From Candidatus Eisenbacteria bacterium (GTDB taxonomy: Bacteria; Eisenbacteria; RBG-16-71-46), in NCBI GenBank assembly GCA_020847735.1, contig JADLBL010000011.1, positions 39,923-103,922 on the forward strand: a stretch of 64,000 nt of DNA, in the 5' to 3' direction. The notes below the pieces were generated by a model that searched no databases, was not told where the DNA came from, and saw only the letters and a list, made by a program, of their open reading frames with translations. Positions 10,706 through 20,645 of this stretch are shown here, piece after piece. The translations under genes and the position numbers were made by a program. The first letter of the stretch is position 1, and every line of letters begins with the position of its first letter.

Positions 10706-13107
10706 GGACCGAGCACTTCCCCAACTGCTCGTTTCGCGAGCACCACGCGCACCGTCCGTTGTGGACTCGGCGCCACCGAGAAGCGCTCCTTGTCGTGGTG
10801 CTTGTCGTCGGAACTCTGTTGGTGCGTGGGGGCTGGGCCCAGACCGCAATGCCAGAGCAACGACTCTCGACCAGTATTTCCACTCGTTACCACGATCCGC
10901 AACTGGTGGCTCAAGGACAGGGGGCCTTCGGTGCTTGGGGTGGTGCCGACGCGTACCCGAACAATGTCTCCTACGGAATCTCGATGGACCGTGGCGTCAC
11001 CTGGACCAATGAGTGGGTATTGCCACTCGCCATTCCTCCTTACTGGGGTGCTCAAGTTCCCTTGGCGATCGCTACGGGGCAAGGGGGAGCCGTGCACCTG
11101 CTCGTGGACAACATCGGGCACTTCTACTATCGCCGGCCGGCGCTCGATGTCCCGAGCTGGACGCCAGCGGTTTCGTGCGGCTATGAAGGTGGCGATTACG
11201 ACCGACCAGACGATTTGCCGGTCATCGGAGCGGACCCTCTCGGTGAACGTGTCTACACCACCTTCACCCGCTGCAACGCACCGTACCAAAGCACAATCTG
11301 GTTCCTCCGTTCGTTGAATTCAGGGGCAACGTGGTCATCGCACCTCGACCTCAGCAGTCCGAACTGCAACGGTTCGAGCCTGGTCGTGGGGCCGGACGGC
11401 TCGCTTTACGTGACCTGGGTGGATTACGCCCTGGGTCAGGTCCTCATGCGCCGCTCGGCGGACCTCGGCGCGACGTTCTCGCCCCCGAGTGTCGTGACCA
11501 GCATGCTCGACAACCTTGCGACAACGCCCGTGGGCTGGAACGTGCCTTTCGGTATGGGACTCCGCAGCTACCCGTACTACCGCGAAGGCCTCGTGCGGGG
11601 CGCCCCGAACTTTCCGACGCTCGCGATTGATCGCAGCAACAACCCATCGCGCGGCACCCTCTACCTCGCCTGGGCCGAGCATGCCGAGGGAACGCCCGCG
11701 CCCGCAACCGTCACTCATGTTGACACTGAGCTCAACGACACTCCCGCGAACGCACAGATGGTGACGCTCGACAGCAACATCAGCGGCTCGCTCTGGAGCG
11801 GCGGCCACACCGGCCCGGTAGACCGGGACTGGTTCGCCTTCGACGGCGCCGCCGGTCAGACGATCCAGCTCGACGGTGACTCCCCGAGCGTCTACGGCAA
11901 GGGCTGCCAGCTCCTCGAGCAGCTTCCGGATGGCAGCCTTCTGTCGCTCGCGTGGCTGCTCATGCTCGGAAACCGGGACCTGGAGAACGGAGCCCACGGC
12001 AAGGCGCCAGTCGTGACGTTGCCGCGCACCGGACGCTACCTGCTGAGCTTGACCGGAAGCACCATCGAGGCGCCATACTATTTTCTTCGCCTTCGCACCT
12101 GGCAGGTGGCTCCCGGATCGGTGGCGCGCGACATGCGGGACATCGTGTTGATCCGCTCGACCGACGGCGGCGTAACGTGGTCGCCCAGGGTCCGGGTCAA
12201 CCACGACCCGGCGGGAGCGGACCAGCATCAGCCCAACGTGGCCGTGGACGGTCAGGGGCGCGTGTACGTGGCCTGGTACGACCGGCGTGGCTCGGCATTC
12301 GGCAACGAAGTGCGCCCCTACGCGGCGGTGTCGGTGGACGGTGGCGCCAGCTTCGGGCCCGACCTGCCGCTTCGCGCGGGCTTCAACCCCTGGGACGGCA
12401 GCCAGTCGGCGGAGCTGATCGGCGATCGCATCGCGCTGGCCGCGGGCGACGACTTCGGCATGGTGGCGTGGACGGACTTTCGCGACTGGCCGAACCGCTG
12501 CGACATCTATGGGGCGCGCATCGTGGACGTGCCGACGGCGGTGGCGGCGGTCTCCGACCTTGCGGCCGAGCCGGTGGCGGCCGGCGTGCGGCTCCACTGG
12601 CGCGTCAATGACCTGCAAGGGCTCTCGGGCCTGGTGGTTCTGCGTAGTGAAGGCAGCGGCTCGGAGGAAGCGGTCGGCTCGGTGACCCTCGCGGGTGGCG
12701 CGAGCGAAGCGGAGTACGTGGACGCCGGAGTCGAGCCGGGCCGTGAGTATCGCTACCGGTTACGATTCACCTGGAACGGTGAGGTGCTGCATCTTGGCCC
12801 GGTGGACGTGCGCACACCGGCGCGCATCTCGACGTTGGAGTGGCGGGCGAGCGGCCCCAATCCCTTTACGGCTCGGACGACGGTGACGCTGGCGCTGCCT
12901 CGGGCCGAAGCGGCTCTGGTCCGGGTGTACGACGTGCAGGGAAAGGTGGTGCGAACGCTTCACGATGAATGGCTTGAAGCGGGCGAGCGCCGGCTCGAGT
13001 GGGACGGCCGCGATACCGCTGGGACCGATGTCGCACCAGGATTGTACTTCGTCTCCGCGCAAGCGGGTGGCGGGTCGGTGACGACCAGACTCACGCGGGT
13101 CCGATAA
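10702..13107 (+). CDS. secreted BNR/sialidase-like protein with C-terminal sorting domain
   Basis: 801 aa exported protein. The N-terminal hydrophobic stretch (EALLVVVLVVGTLLVRGGWAQ) acts as a signal peptide. Asp-box (BNR) motifs of the form SxDxGxTW recur: SMDRGVTW, SLNSGATW, SADLGATF, STDGGVTW and SVDGGASF, which is a sialidase-like propeller. A segment after ELNDTPANAQ resembles a pre-peptidase C-terminal (PPC) domain. An Fn3-like part and a FlgD/Por-like C-terminal domain (GPNPFTARTTVTLALP ... GLYFVSAQ) close it. I do not see enough catalytic residues to call a sialidase. The ATG overlaps the preceding stop, so its translation probably depends on the Kelch gene and thus on the C tract. 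Confidence 0.82.
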   Translation: MRTEHFPNCSFREHHAHRPLWTRRHREALLVVVLVVGTLLVRGGWAQTAMPEQRLSTSISTRYHDPQLVAQGQGAFGAWGGADAYPNNVSYGISMDRGVTWTNEWVLPLAIPPYWGAQVPLAIATGQGGAVHLLVDNIGHFYYRRPALDVPSWTPAVSCGYEGGDYDRPDDLPVIGADPLGERVYTTFTRCNAPYQSTIWFLRSLNSGATWSSHLDLSSPNCNGSSLVVGPDGSLYVTWVDYALGQVLMRRSADLGATFSPPSVVTSMLDNLATTPVGWNVPFGMGLRSYPYYREGLVRGAPNFPTLAIDRSNNPSRGTLYLAWAEHAEGTPAPATVTHVDTELNDTPANAQMVTLDSNISGSLWSGGHTGPVDRDWFAFDGAAGQTIQLDGDSPSVYGKGCQLLEQLPDGSLLSLAWLLMLGNRDLENGAHGKAPVVTLPRTGRYLLSLTGSTIEAPYYFLRLRTWQVAPGSVARDMRDIVLIRSTDGGVTWSPRVRVNHDPAGADQHQPNVAVDGQGRVYVAWYDRRGSAFGNEVRPYAAVSVDGGASFGPDLPLRAGFNPWDGSQSAELIGDRIALAAGDDFGMVAWTDFRDWPNRCDIYGARIVDVPTAVAAVSDLAAEPVAAGVRLHWRVNDLQGLSGLVVLRSEGSGSEEAVGSVTLAGGASEAEYVDAGVEPGREYRYRLRFTWNGEVLHLGPVDVRTPARISTLEWRASGPNPFTARTTVTLALPRAEAALVRVYDVQGKVVRTLHDEWLEAGERRLEWDGRDTAGTDVAPGLYFVSAQAGGGSVTTRLTRVR

Positions 13108-13125
13108 CTCCGTGGAGGGGTGGGT

Positions 13126-13536
13126 TCATTCGGTCGGATGCGGAGGAACCCGCGGCCGCGCTTCGATCACCTCGGCCCGCGAGCCGTCCGAAGGTGCGGC
13201 GGCCGCGGGCGACGATGTGACGGCGCGCTTTCGCCGTGCGAGTGCGATGATCGCGACAGCCGTCGTCCAGGTCGGTGCGATGCCGACGACCGGAATCAGT
13301 TCCGCGATGAGGGTGGGCAACAGCGCGATGTGCCAGCCAAGCATCCAGACAAGGGCCACCGCGACTGCCACGTCGAGCGCATCGTTCAGTGGTGAGAGCG
13401 CGCCCTCGACGAACAGGGGCAGTGCCGCGAACTGAACGACGTCGGCGGCGATGGCCACGATCCACGCCGCCGGGGACACGGGCCCTGCGAGGGGGCGGTC
13501 GCTTTGCTCCTCCGGATCCGACATGTCGGGGACCAT
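13126..13536 (-). CDS. small membrane protein of unknown function
   Basis: 136 aa from the start MVPDM at 13536; MSDPEE at 13524 is an equally possible start. It has hydrophobic segments AAWIVAIAADVVQFAALPLFVEGAL, ALDVAVAVALVWMLGWHIALLPTLIAELIPVVG and TWTTAVAIIALA, then a charged tail, so it is an inner-membrane protein with about three helices. No family is recognised with certainty. It converges on the BNR gene with an 18-nt gap. Confidence 0.6.
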   Translation of the reverse strand: MVPDMSDPEEQSDRPLAGPVSPAAWIVAIAADVVQFAALPLFVEGALSPLNDALDVAVAVALVWMLGWHIALLPTLIAELIPVVGIAPTWTTAVAIIALARRKRAVTSSPAAAAPSDGSRAEVIEARPRVPPHPTE

Positions 13537-13795
13537 ACGCTTCTGCGCCGGGTCCTGTCCCCACCTCGTGCCCGCGATGGCGCTTCCCGCGGCCACGTCG
13601 GCCGTTCAGGAGTGATTCTGTCCTCTGACCAGCCGGCGCCGGCTGGGGTTTGAGAACGGTCGGCTCGCGTAACAACGCGCAAATAGACTTGGGATCGGCG
13701 AGCGGCGCAGTTTGTCTTCGGGAGGACGGAATCGCGTTGGACTTGGGCGGGACTGGCTTGCGTTGGAGCGGCGCAAAGCAGAGCCAGCCCCCTGC

Positions 13796-13825
13796 TTGCC
13801 CGCGGACCCGCCGCTCGGGCATACT
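13796..13825 (+). promoter_or_regulatory. probable promoter of rpmE
   Basis: TTGCCC at 13796-13801, 18-bp spacer, CATACT at 13820-13825, about 120 nt ahead of the rpmE start. Both boxes are partial matches, but the spacer equals that of the stronger promoters here. The rest of 13537-13945 holds no gene I can support. Confidence 0.45.
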
Positions 13826-13945
13826 CGCCGCCCTCTTACCACCCCTACCCAGGCGGAGCGCCCGGCACCATCCGCAGTCCCGCGTCGCGCGAAGCGGCGC
13901 CGGCCCGGACGCCGGGGAACGCCGCCGCAGCGGAGAAGCACCCAG

Positions 13946-14206
13946 ATGAAGGCAGGCATTCATCCGATCTACGAGATGCGCCCGTTCCACTGCTACGGCT
14001 GCGGAGCGGAGTGGAGCACGCGCACCACGCTCAAGCCGCACTCCTCGGACGGCAAGGTTCACCTCGACATCTGCTCGAGCTGCCACCCGTTCTTCACCGG
14101 CAAGCAGAAGCTGCTCGACAAGGCCGGCCGCGTGGATCGCTTCCGCAAGCGCTACGCGAAGGTCACGGCCGAGAAGGCGGAGAAGTCCGAAGCTTCGAAC
14201 GGCTAG
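13946..14206 (+). CDS. rpmE: 50S ribosomal protein L31
   Basis: 86 aa component of the large ribosomal subunit. The family signature MKAGIHPIYE...CYGCGAEWSTRTT...LDICSSCHPFFTGKQKLLDKAGRVDRFRKRY is complete. Two CxxC pairs (CYGC and CSSC) mark the zinc-binding form, so it may also serve as a zinc store. The ATG at 13946 follows a GGAGAAGCACCC ribosome site. The tail after the RF-K region is Lys/Glu rich. It precedes the yqhQ-prfA pair on the same strand, a common grouping in bacteria. Confidence 0.97.
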   Translation: MKAGIHPIYEMRPFHCYGCGAEWSTRTTLKPHSSDGKVHLDICSSCHPFFTGKQKLLDKAGRVDRFRKRYAKVTAEKAEKSEASNG

Positions 14207-14282
14207 CGACGCACATCGGGCCTCCGCATGCCGGTCGCACGGCCGCGCGCGGGGGCCCGAGTCTTTGTCCGCGGAGTTCCCC

Positions 14283-15239
14283 ATGCCCTTCCTGCCGGTC
14301 GGCGGCCAGGCGGTCGTCGAAGGCGTCATGATGCGCGCGCCGTCGAAGATCGCGGTCGCCGTCCGCCGCGCGGACGGCACCGTCACGTTCATGGACCGCG
14401 CGTTCGAATCGGTGACCAGGCGCCATCGCTGGCTCGGCCTGCCGGTCGTGCGCGGTGCGGTGTCGCTCTTCGAGACGATGTACGTCGGCGTCCTCGCGCT
14501 CAACTTCAGCGCCGACGAGGCGGTGAAGGACGAGCCGGTGAAGGACGCGGCGCAGGGCGCGAAGGGCGGGCAGGAAGGAAAGGGCGGACTCGGCGCACTG
14601 GTCCAGGGCCTGACCCTGCTGCTCGCGCTGGCGTTGGGACTCTTCCTGTTCGTGGTGCTGCCCGCGCGGCTCACGAGCACGCTCGGCTTTCACGGCCGCG
14701 TCGCCTTCGGGCTCGTGGACGGGCTCTTCCGGTTGCTCGCGTTCGTCCTCTACCTGCTGCTCATCTCGCAGTGGAAGGAGATGGCGCGCGTGCTCGGCTA
14801 TCACGGCGCCGAGCACAAGGCGATCCACGCGGTCGAGGCGGGCGTCGAGCTGACCCCGGAGAACGTCCAGCGTTTCCCGCGCCTGCACCCGCGCTGTGGA
14901 ACGACGTTCCTGTTCCTCGTCGTCGTCATCAGCATCGTCGTGTTCACGTTCGTGGGGCGGCCGACGAACGTGGCGATGCACCTGGTGCGCATCGCCTGCA
15001 TGCCGCTCATCGCCGGCGTCGCGTTCGAGTTCATCCGGCTTTCGGGCAAGTACTTCGATCGCCCGTGGGTGCGCGCGGTCACCTGGCCCGGCATGCAGTT
15101 CCAGCTGCTCACGACCCGCGAGCCCGACCTGGCGATGTGCGAGGTGGCGATCCGCTCGCTCGAGCGCGTGCTCGACGACGCGACCGTGGTGAAGATGCGC
15201 GCCGAAGGCGGCATGAAGGAGCTGAGCTTCATCCAATGA
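14283..15239 (+). CDS. YqhQ-like DUF1385 membrane protein
   Basis: 318 aa. The N-terminus [18 protein letters not shown] is the hallmark of the DUF1385 family, followed by transmembrane segments [43 protein letters not shown], the motif [39 protein letters not shown], and ITR-like tail sequence. A low-complexity linker ([22 protein letters not shown]) lies near 85-110. The function of the family is unknown; it is often next to prfA or prmC, as here. ATG 14283 follows GGAG; its TGA overlaps the prfA start. Confidence 0.88.
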   Translation: MPFLPVGGQAVVEGVMMRAPSKIAVAVRRADGTVTFMDRAFESVTRRHRWLGLPVVRGAVSLFETMYVGVLALNFSADEAVKDEPVKDAAQGAKGGQEGKGGLGALVQGLTLLLALALGLFLFVVLPARLTSTLGFHGRVAFGLVDGLFRLLAFVLYLLLISQWKEMARVLGYHGAEHKAIHAVEAGVELTPENVQRFPRLHPRCGTTFLFLVVVISIVVFTFVGRPTNVAMHLVRIACMPLIAGVAFEFIRLSGKYFDRPWVRAVTWPGMQFQLLTTREPDLAMCEVAIRSLERVLDDATVVKMRAEGGMKELSFIQ

Positions 15240-16327
15240 TGGACGCGAACATGGCCGAGGCGCTGCGGCGCGTGGAGGAACGTTACGCCGAGCTCGAGAC
15301 GCTGCTCTCCGACCCGGCGGTGGCGACCGACCCGCGTCGGCTGCGCGACCTGTCCCGGGAGCGCGCGCGGCTGCAGGAGACCGTGAACCGTTCCGCCGAG
15401 TACCGTGAAGTCGCGAGGACGATCGCCGACGACGAGCAGGCGGCGGCGTCCGGCGACGCCGAGCTGGCCGAGCTGGCCAACGCCGAACTCCCGGGCCTGC
15501 GCGAGCGCGAGGCCGCGCTGGGCGAACAGCTCAAGAAGCTGCTGCTGCCGCGCGACCCGGACGACGACAAGAACGTGATCGTCGAAATCCGGGCCGGTAC
15601 CGGCGGCGACGAGGCGGCGCTGTTCGCCGGCGACCTCTACCGCATGTACTCCAAGTACGCCGACGCGCGCGGCTGGAAGCACGAGGTGATGAGCCTCTCC
15701 GAAGCGGCGGTGGGCGGCTACAAGGAAGTGATCTTCACGCTCGAGGGCGAGAGCGTGTACCGCGAGATGAAGTTCGAGTCGGGCGTGCACCGCGTGCAGC
15801 GCGTTCCGGCCACCGAGGCGTCGGGCCGCATCCACACCTCGGCCGCGACGGTGGCGGTGCTGCCGGAGGTCGAGGACGTGGACGTGGACATACGCGAGGA
15901 GGACCTGCGGGTGGACGTTTATCGCTCGGGCGGCAAGGGCGGCCAGGGCGTCAACACGACCGACTCGGCGGTGCGCATCACGCACCTGCCGACCGGCGTC
16001 GTCGTGACCTGCCAGGACGAACGCTCGCAGATCAAGAATCGGGCGAAGGCCATGAAGGTGCTGCGCGCCCGTCTCTACGACGCGAAACTGGCCGAAGCCC
16101 AGGCGAAGTACGCGGCGCAGCGAAAGTCGCAGGTCTCGACCGGCGACCGCTCGGCCAAGATCCGCACCTACAACTTCCCTCAGGGCCGCGTGACGGATCA
16201 CCGCATCAACTTCACGCTGCACTCGCTCGCGAACTTCATGGAGGGCGAGATCGGCGAGATGACCGAGGCGCTGGTGGTGGCCGATGCCGCCGAGCGCCTC
16301 GCGGCGCTCGCCGGCGGCGGCTCCTGA
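15236..16327 (+). CDS. prfA: peptide chain release factor 1
   Basis: Reads UAA and UAG stop codons and releases the peptide at the ribosome; 363 aa, the usual RF1 length. The anticodon-like tripeptide region [20 protein letters not shown] (PAT form, typical of RF1) and the peptidyl-hydrolysis motif [16 protein letters not shown] (GGQ) are both intact. The start is ATG at 15236 overlapping the previous stop by 4 nt; ATG codons at 15239 and 15251 are alternatives. The Gln of GGQ is the substrate of PrmC, whose gene is 1.9 kb downstream. Confidence 0.96.
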   Translation: MMDANMAEALRRVEERYAELETLLSDPAVATDPRRLRDLSRERARLQETVNRSAEYREVARTIADDEQAAASGDAELAELANAELPGLREREAALGEQLKKLLLPRDPDDDKNVIVEIRAGTGGDEAALFAGDLYRMYSKYADARGWKHEVMSLSEAAVGGYKEVIFTLEGESVYREMKFESGVHRVQRVPATEASGRIHTSAATVAVLPEVEDVDVDIREEDLRVDVYRSGGKGGQGVNTTDSAVRITHLPTGVVVTCQDERSQIKNRAKAMKVLRARLYDAKLAEAQAKYAAQRKSQVSTGDRSAKIRTYNFPQGRVTDHRINFTLHSLANFMEGEIGEMTEALVVADAAERLAALAGGGS

Positions 16328-16481
16328 CCGCGGCCCGGATCGTCGTGCCGCCGGGCGTCCGTCCCCGCGGGTGACGCTTCGCGCACGGCGCGCACGCCTC
16401 GCGGGTGCGCAGCGCGGGGCATTCGCGGCGCTCGGTCCCGGCACGTCCCGTGCTGACTCCCCGCACGGGAGGGTCGCTCGG

Positions 16482-17132
16482 ATGAACGAGCCGCTGATGC
16501 TCGAGGACTGGGACGGGGAGGAGCCCGCGCCGCGGGAGAAGGTCGCGTTCTGGCCGGCGTGGTGGTGGCCGGTGCTGGTGTGGCTGCCGCTGGACGGCTG
16601 GCACTCGCGCTTCGCGCGCGACCTGCCGCGACGGCTGCCCGCGCCGGACGCGCACGCGTGGTCCTCACCGGAGGTGCTTGCGTGGGTGGCGACCGCCGCG
16701 GTGCTGCTGGCGGCGCTGGCCGAGGCCGGCTTCTATGGCATGCTGTGGGCCGCGCGCGGGCGGCGGCTGCCGATCGCGGCGGCCACGGTGGCGGTGGTGC
16801 AAACGGGCGTGCTCGAGCTGCTGGCGCTGCAGGTGCTCGACGCGGCGCGGCACGGAGCCGGGCCGTGGGCGGCGGCGCTCGCGGGAGCGCGTGCGTTCGC
16901 ACCCGACGGCGCCGCCGTGGGCGCCATCGCGATCGCGTTCGGCGGCGCCGGGCTGCTGGCGCTGGCGCGTTGCGCGCTGTGGGCGGAGTTTCAGTCCGCA
17001 CTCACGGGCAGCCGTTTTCGCGAAGCGTTCGCGCTGACGTGCGCGGTGTGGTTCGCGTCGCACCTCGCGCAGTGGTGGCTGATCGAGTTGTGGGTGGGGA
17101 GCGCCCTTCCGGGCCGCGGCCCCTCCGGATGA
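16482..17132 (+). CDS. multi-pass membrane protein of unknown function
   Basis: 216 aa with about five hydrophobic helices (WPAWWWPVLVWLPLDGW, EVLAWVATAAVLLAALAEAGFYG, AATVAVVQTGVLELLALQVL, AVGAIAIAFGGAGLLALARCAL, FALTCAVWFASHLAQWWLIEL) and an acidic N-terminus. I do not recognise the family. It is the first of four small genes placed between prfA and prmC and precedes a membrane-anchored thioredoxin-like protein by 10 nt, so the two are probably co-transcribed. Confidence 0.65.
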   Translation: MNEPLMLEDWDGEEPAPREKVAFWPAWWWPVLVWLPLDGWHSRFARDLPRRLPAPDAHAWSSPEVLAWVATAAVLLAALAEAGFYGMLWAARGRRLPIAAATVAVVQTGVLELLALQVLDAARHGAGPWAAALAGARAFAPDGAAVGAIAIAFGGAGLLALARCALWAEFQSALTGSRFREAFALTCAVWFASHLAQWWLIELWVGSALPGRGPSG

Positions 17133-17142
17133 AGGAGCCCGC

Positions 17143-17625
17143 GTGGCCGAGACCCTCGTGACCCGGATCAACCGCCTCGCGCTCCTGCTCGCGCTGGTGT
17201 TGTTCGTCGGGCTCGGAGCGATGTGGTGGAGGGAGCGTACGCGCCACTACGAGACGCCGCGCTGGCCGGACGCCTCGCTCGCGCGCCTGGTGGCGCCGGG
17301 GCCCGGCGCGCCCGCGCGGCGCTGGATCGTCGCCGTGAACCCGGAGTGCCCGCACTGCACGGCGCGCCTCGCCGAGCTGCGCCGCGACGGAGCGGCCGAC
17401 CACGACGGTGCGGCGCTCGGCGTGCTCCTCGTGGACGTGCCGCGGCGGCCCGATTCGCTGGTGGTCGGCGCGGGCCTGGCGGCCGGCGTGTGGTGGGACT
17501 CGGCCGGCGCCTGGCGCCGCCGCTGGGGCCGGCGGGTCTACGGCGAGACGCTCGTCTTCGGACCTGACGGAACGCTCGATCGCGTGCTTTCGCCGACGGA
17601 GGACCTCGCGCCCCCTGCGCGCTGA
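17143..17625 (+). CDS. membrane-anchored thioredoxin-like protein (CPHC)
   Basis: 160 aa. One N-terminal helix (INRLALLLALVLFVGLGAMWW) anchors a small domain facing the periplasm. The segment WIVAVNPECPHCTARLAELRRDG matches a thioredoxin-fold active site with CPHC, the form found in DsbA-type oxidases. The domain is short, and the usual cis-Pro region is hard to place, so disulfide chemistry is inferred. The start is GTG 17143 behind AAGGAG. The next two genes encode exported peptides with two cysteines each, which are plausible substrates. Confidence 0.65.
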   Translation: MAETLVTRINRLALLLALVLFVGLGAMWWRERTRHYETPRWPDASLARLVAPGPGAPARRWIVAVNPECPHCTARLAELRRDGAADHDGAALGVLLVDVPRRPDSLVVGAGLAAGVWWDSAGAWRRRWGRRVYGETLVFGPDGTLDRVLSPTEDLAPPAR

Positions 17626-17671
17626 CGCCTACGGTTCGCCCCCGCGTGTTCATGGAAAGGGGGTGATCCAC

Positions 17672-17905
17672 ATGCGGAAGACTTCCCGCCGCTGGCTCGC
17701 TGCGGTGACGATGGCGCCGCTGCTGTTCGCTCCGGTGGCGGCCGTTGCGCTCGCTGACGACGGCGAACCGGAGGTCGGCGCGGGCCCGAGGCAGTTCGTC
17801 AAGTACTCGTCCTGCGCCGGCGGGCTCGCGCTCGCGCCCAATCCGGGCGCGGCGTTCGCCGCGTTCATGGTGTGTCTGAAGATGTTCATGGACGAGCCGC
17901 TCTGA
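17672..17905 (+). CDS. small exported two-cysteine peptide
   Basis: 77 aa. A signal peptide (RRWLAAVTMAPLLFAPVAAVALA) precedes an acidic spacer (DDGEPEVGAGP) and a hydrophobic tail holding two cysteines, CAGGLALAPNP...FMVCLKM, ending EPL. A very strong ribosome site, AAAGGGGGTGATCC, stands before ATG 17672. No known family. The layout resembles an exported peptide precursor; a bacteriocin-like, signalling or structural role is all possible and none is shown. Confidence 0.6.
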   Translation: MRKTSRRWLAAVTMAPLLFAPVAAVALADDGEPEVGAGPRQFVKYSSCAGGLALAPNPGAAFAAFMVCLKMFMDEPL

Positions 17906-17931
17906 TCCACCCGCCCCTCGAGGAACCTGTC

Positions 17932-18195
17932 ATGTCCCGTTTCGATCGTTCGCGCCGCGCCCTCGTGACGCTCGCCCTCGGCGCGCTGCTTCTGGCCCCG
18001 CTCTCGACCCGGGCGCTCGCCGGGAGTGAACCGGACACCGGCGAATCCAAGGCCGGCGTGGTCTTCGCCGTCATCTGCGGAGCGAGTGTTTCCATCAACC
18101 GCATGGCTCCGGGAACGCCCATCGTGGTCGCCGTCGGAGCGTTCTCGTGCGCGATGATGGTCGCCCTCGCCTGGGCCGAGCCCGACGTGCCGTGA
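17932..18195 (+). CDS. second small exported two-cysteine peptide
   Basis: 87 aa, probable distant relative of the preceding peptide. A signal peptide (ALVTLALGALLLAPLSTRALA) is followed by an acidic spacer (GSEPDTGESK) and a hydrophobic region with two cysteines (VICGASVSINRM...AFSCAMMVALAWAEPD). The C...C-x2-M arrangement and the EP near the end are shared with the first peptide. ATG 17932 lies 26 nt after its stop, with GAGGAACC as ribosome site, so they form one transcript. Function unknown. Confidence 0.6.
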   Translation: MSRFDRSRRALVTLALGALLLAPLSTRALAGSEPDTGESKAGVVFAVICGASVSINRMAPGTPIVVAVGAFSCAMMVALAWAEPDVP

Positions 18196-18258
18196 CGCAG
18201 GCGCCTTTCGCGGGGCCGGCCGCGCCCCGCGGGCGGCGCGTTCGACTATGCTGACCGC

Positions 18259-19170
18259 ATGATCCCTCCGACCGTGGCGGCCGCGCTGCGTGCGGCCGAG
18301 GCGCGCCTGGCGCACGGCAGCGAGTCGCCGCGCTCCGATGCCGCCGAACTGCTGAGCCGCCTGCTGGGCACCGGCCGCGGTGAACTGCGCGCGCTCGGCG
18401 CGCGGACGCTGGACGGAGTGCAGGCCGCAACGCTCGAAGCCTGGCTCGCGCGTCGCGAACGAGGCGAACCGGTGCAGTACATCACCGGCCGTGCGGCGTT
18501 CCGGCGGCTGGACCTCGCGGTGGATCGCCGCGTGCTCGTGCCGCGGCCCGAGACGGAGGGCCTGGTCGAGGCGGTGCTCGACGCGCTCGCGGCCGAGCGC
18601 GACCGCTGGCCGGCTCCGCGGGTGCTCGATCTCGGCACGGGCTCGGGGGCGATCGCGCTCGCCATCGCGGATGAACTGCCGGCGGCCGTCGTGACCGCGA
18701 CCGACGCCTCGGACGGTGCGCTCGCGCTGGCGCGCGAGAACGCCGCCTCTTGCGGGCTCGCGGCTCGGGTCGCCTTCGCCGAAGGCCGCTGGTTCGGCGC
18801 GGTCGCGCAGGACGAACGCTTCGAGGTCGTCGTCTCGAACCCGCCGTACATCGCCGAGTCCGAAGCCGCCGAACTGCCGCGGGACGTTCGCGAGTGGGAG
18901 CCCGCGGCCGCGCTTTACTCGGGCGGGGGCGGGCTCGAAGACCTGCGCGAGATCGTGGACGACGCCCCGCGGCACCTGGTCGCCGGCGGGCTGCTGGCGC
19001 TCGAGCTGGCCGAGAATCGCGCGCGCGAGGTCGCGGCGTGGTTCGAGGGCGCGCACGACTGGTCCGGCGCGCGGTTGCTCGACGACCTCTCCGGGCGCCC
19101 GCGCGTGCTGCTCGCGCGGCGCGAGCGCGGCCCCGCCATCGCTCCGGCGCAGTGGGACGAGGAGCGATAA
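18259..19170 (+). CDS. prmC: peptide chain release factor N5-glutamine methyltransferase
   Basis: Methylates the Gln of the GGQ motif in RF1 and RF2 using SAM. 303 aa, near the usual 280. The N-terminal helical domain ends in GEPVQYITGRAAFRRLDLAVDRRVLVPRPETEGLVE, a strong PrmC signature. The SAM site VLDLGTGSGAIALAIA and the catalytic NPPYI motif (VVVSNPPYIAESE) are intact. ATG 18259 lies 6 nt after a TATGCT box (18247-18252), which suggests a leaderless or very short-leader message from its own start. Its partner prfA ends at 16327. Confidence 0.95.
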   Translation: MIPPTVAAALRAAEARLAHGSESPRSDAAELLSRLLGTGRGELRALGARTLDGVQAATLEAWLARRERGEPVQYITGRAAFRRLDLAVDRRVLVPRPETEGLVEAVLDALAAERDRWPAPRVLDLGTGSGAIALAIADELPAAVVTATDASDGALALARENAASCGLAARVAFAEGRWFGAVAQDERFEVVVSNPPYIAESEAAELPRDVREWEPAAALYSGGGGLEDLREIVDDAPRHLVAGGLLALELAENRAREVAAWFEGAHDWSGARLLDDLSGRPRVLLARRERGPAIAPAQWDEER

Positions 19171-19287
19171 GCGAGACTCAACGCGGCGCGCGTCACCGCG
19201 TGTCCGGCGTCGCGAGCCGGCGGGAGGTGCGCTATCGTGCGTGCCCCGGGTCGCACGCCCTTCATCGGTTCCCCGGAGGCGTACTTC

Positions 19288-20150
<863 letters not shown>

Positions 20151-20154
<4 letters not shown>

Positions 20155-20627
20155 ACGGCGTACCCGCCATGCCCGCGCCGCTCGCCGCGCTCGCGGCCGA
20201 GTTCGAGCGCATGGATCGCGGCCTGCGCACCGAATCGCTGATCGACTACGCCGACCAGTTCGAGGAGGTCGCTCCGGAGATCGCGAGGCGGCCCTTCCCG
20301 GAGCTGAACCGGGCGCCCCGCTGCGAGTCGGAGGCCTACGTGTTCGCGACCGACCGGCCCGACGGAACGCTCGACTTTCACTTCGCGGTCGAAAACCCGC
20401 AGGGCCTGTCGGCGAAGGCGTGGGCGGTGATCGTGCGGGAGACCTGTTCCGGTCAGCCGCTCGAGCAGGTGGCGGCCGCGCCGCAGGACGTCATCTACCG
20501 CATCTTCGGCCGCGACCTGTCCATGGGGAAGGGCCAGGGCCTGATCGGCATGATGGAGCTGGTGCAGCACGCCGCCCGCGTGCGCATCGAGTGGAAGCGG
20601 CGGCACGCGGCCGGGCTCGAGGGCTGA
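20151..20627 (+). CDS. sufE: SufE-family sulfur acceptor protein
   Basis: 158 aa. SufE accepts persulfide sulfur from cysteine desulfurase SufS for iron-sulfur cluster assembly. The active-site Cys lies in [13 protein letters not shown], aligned with the RVPGCQSQVWL-type motif of the family, and [13 protein letters not shown] plus DVIYRIFG also fit. The usual sufS gene is not here; instead sufE overlaps a rhodanese gene (ATGA), which could feed it sulfur. A later region, [17 protein letters not shown], is family-like. Confidence 0.85.
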
Positions 20628-20645
20628 CGTCCCGGGGCGCGCGCC

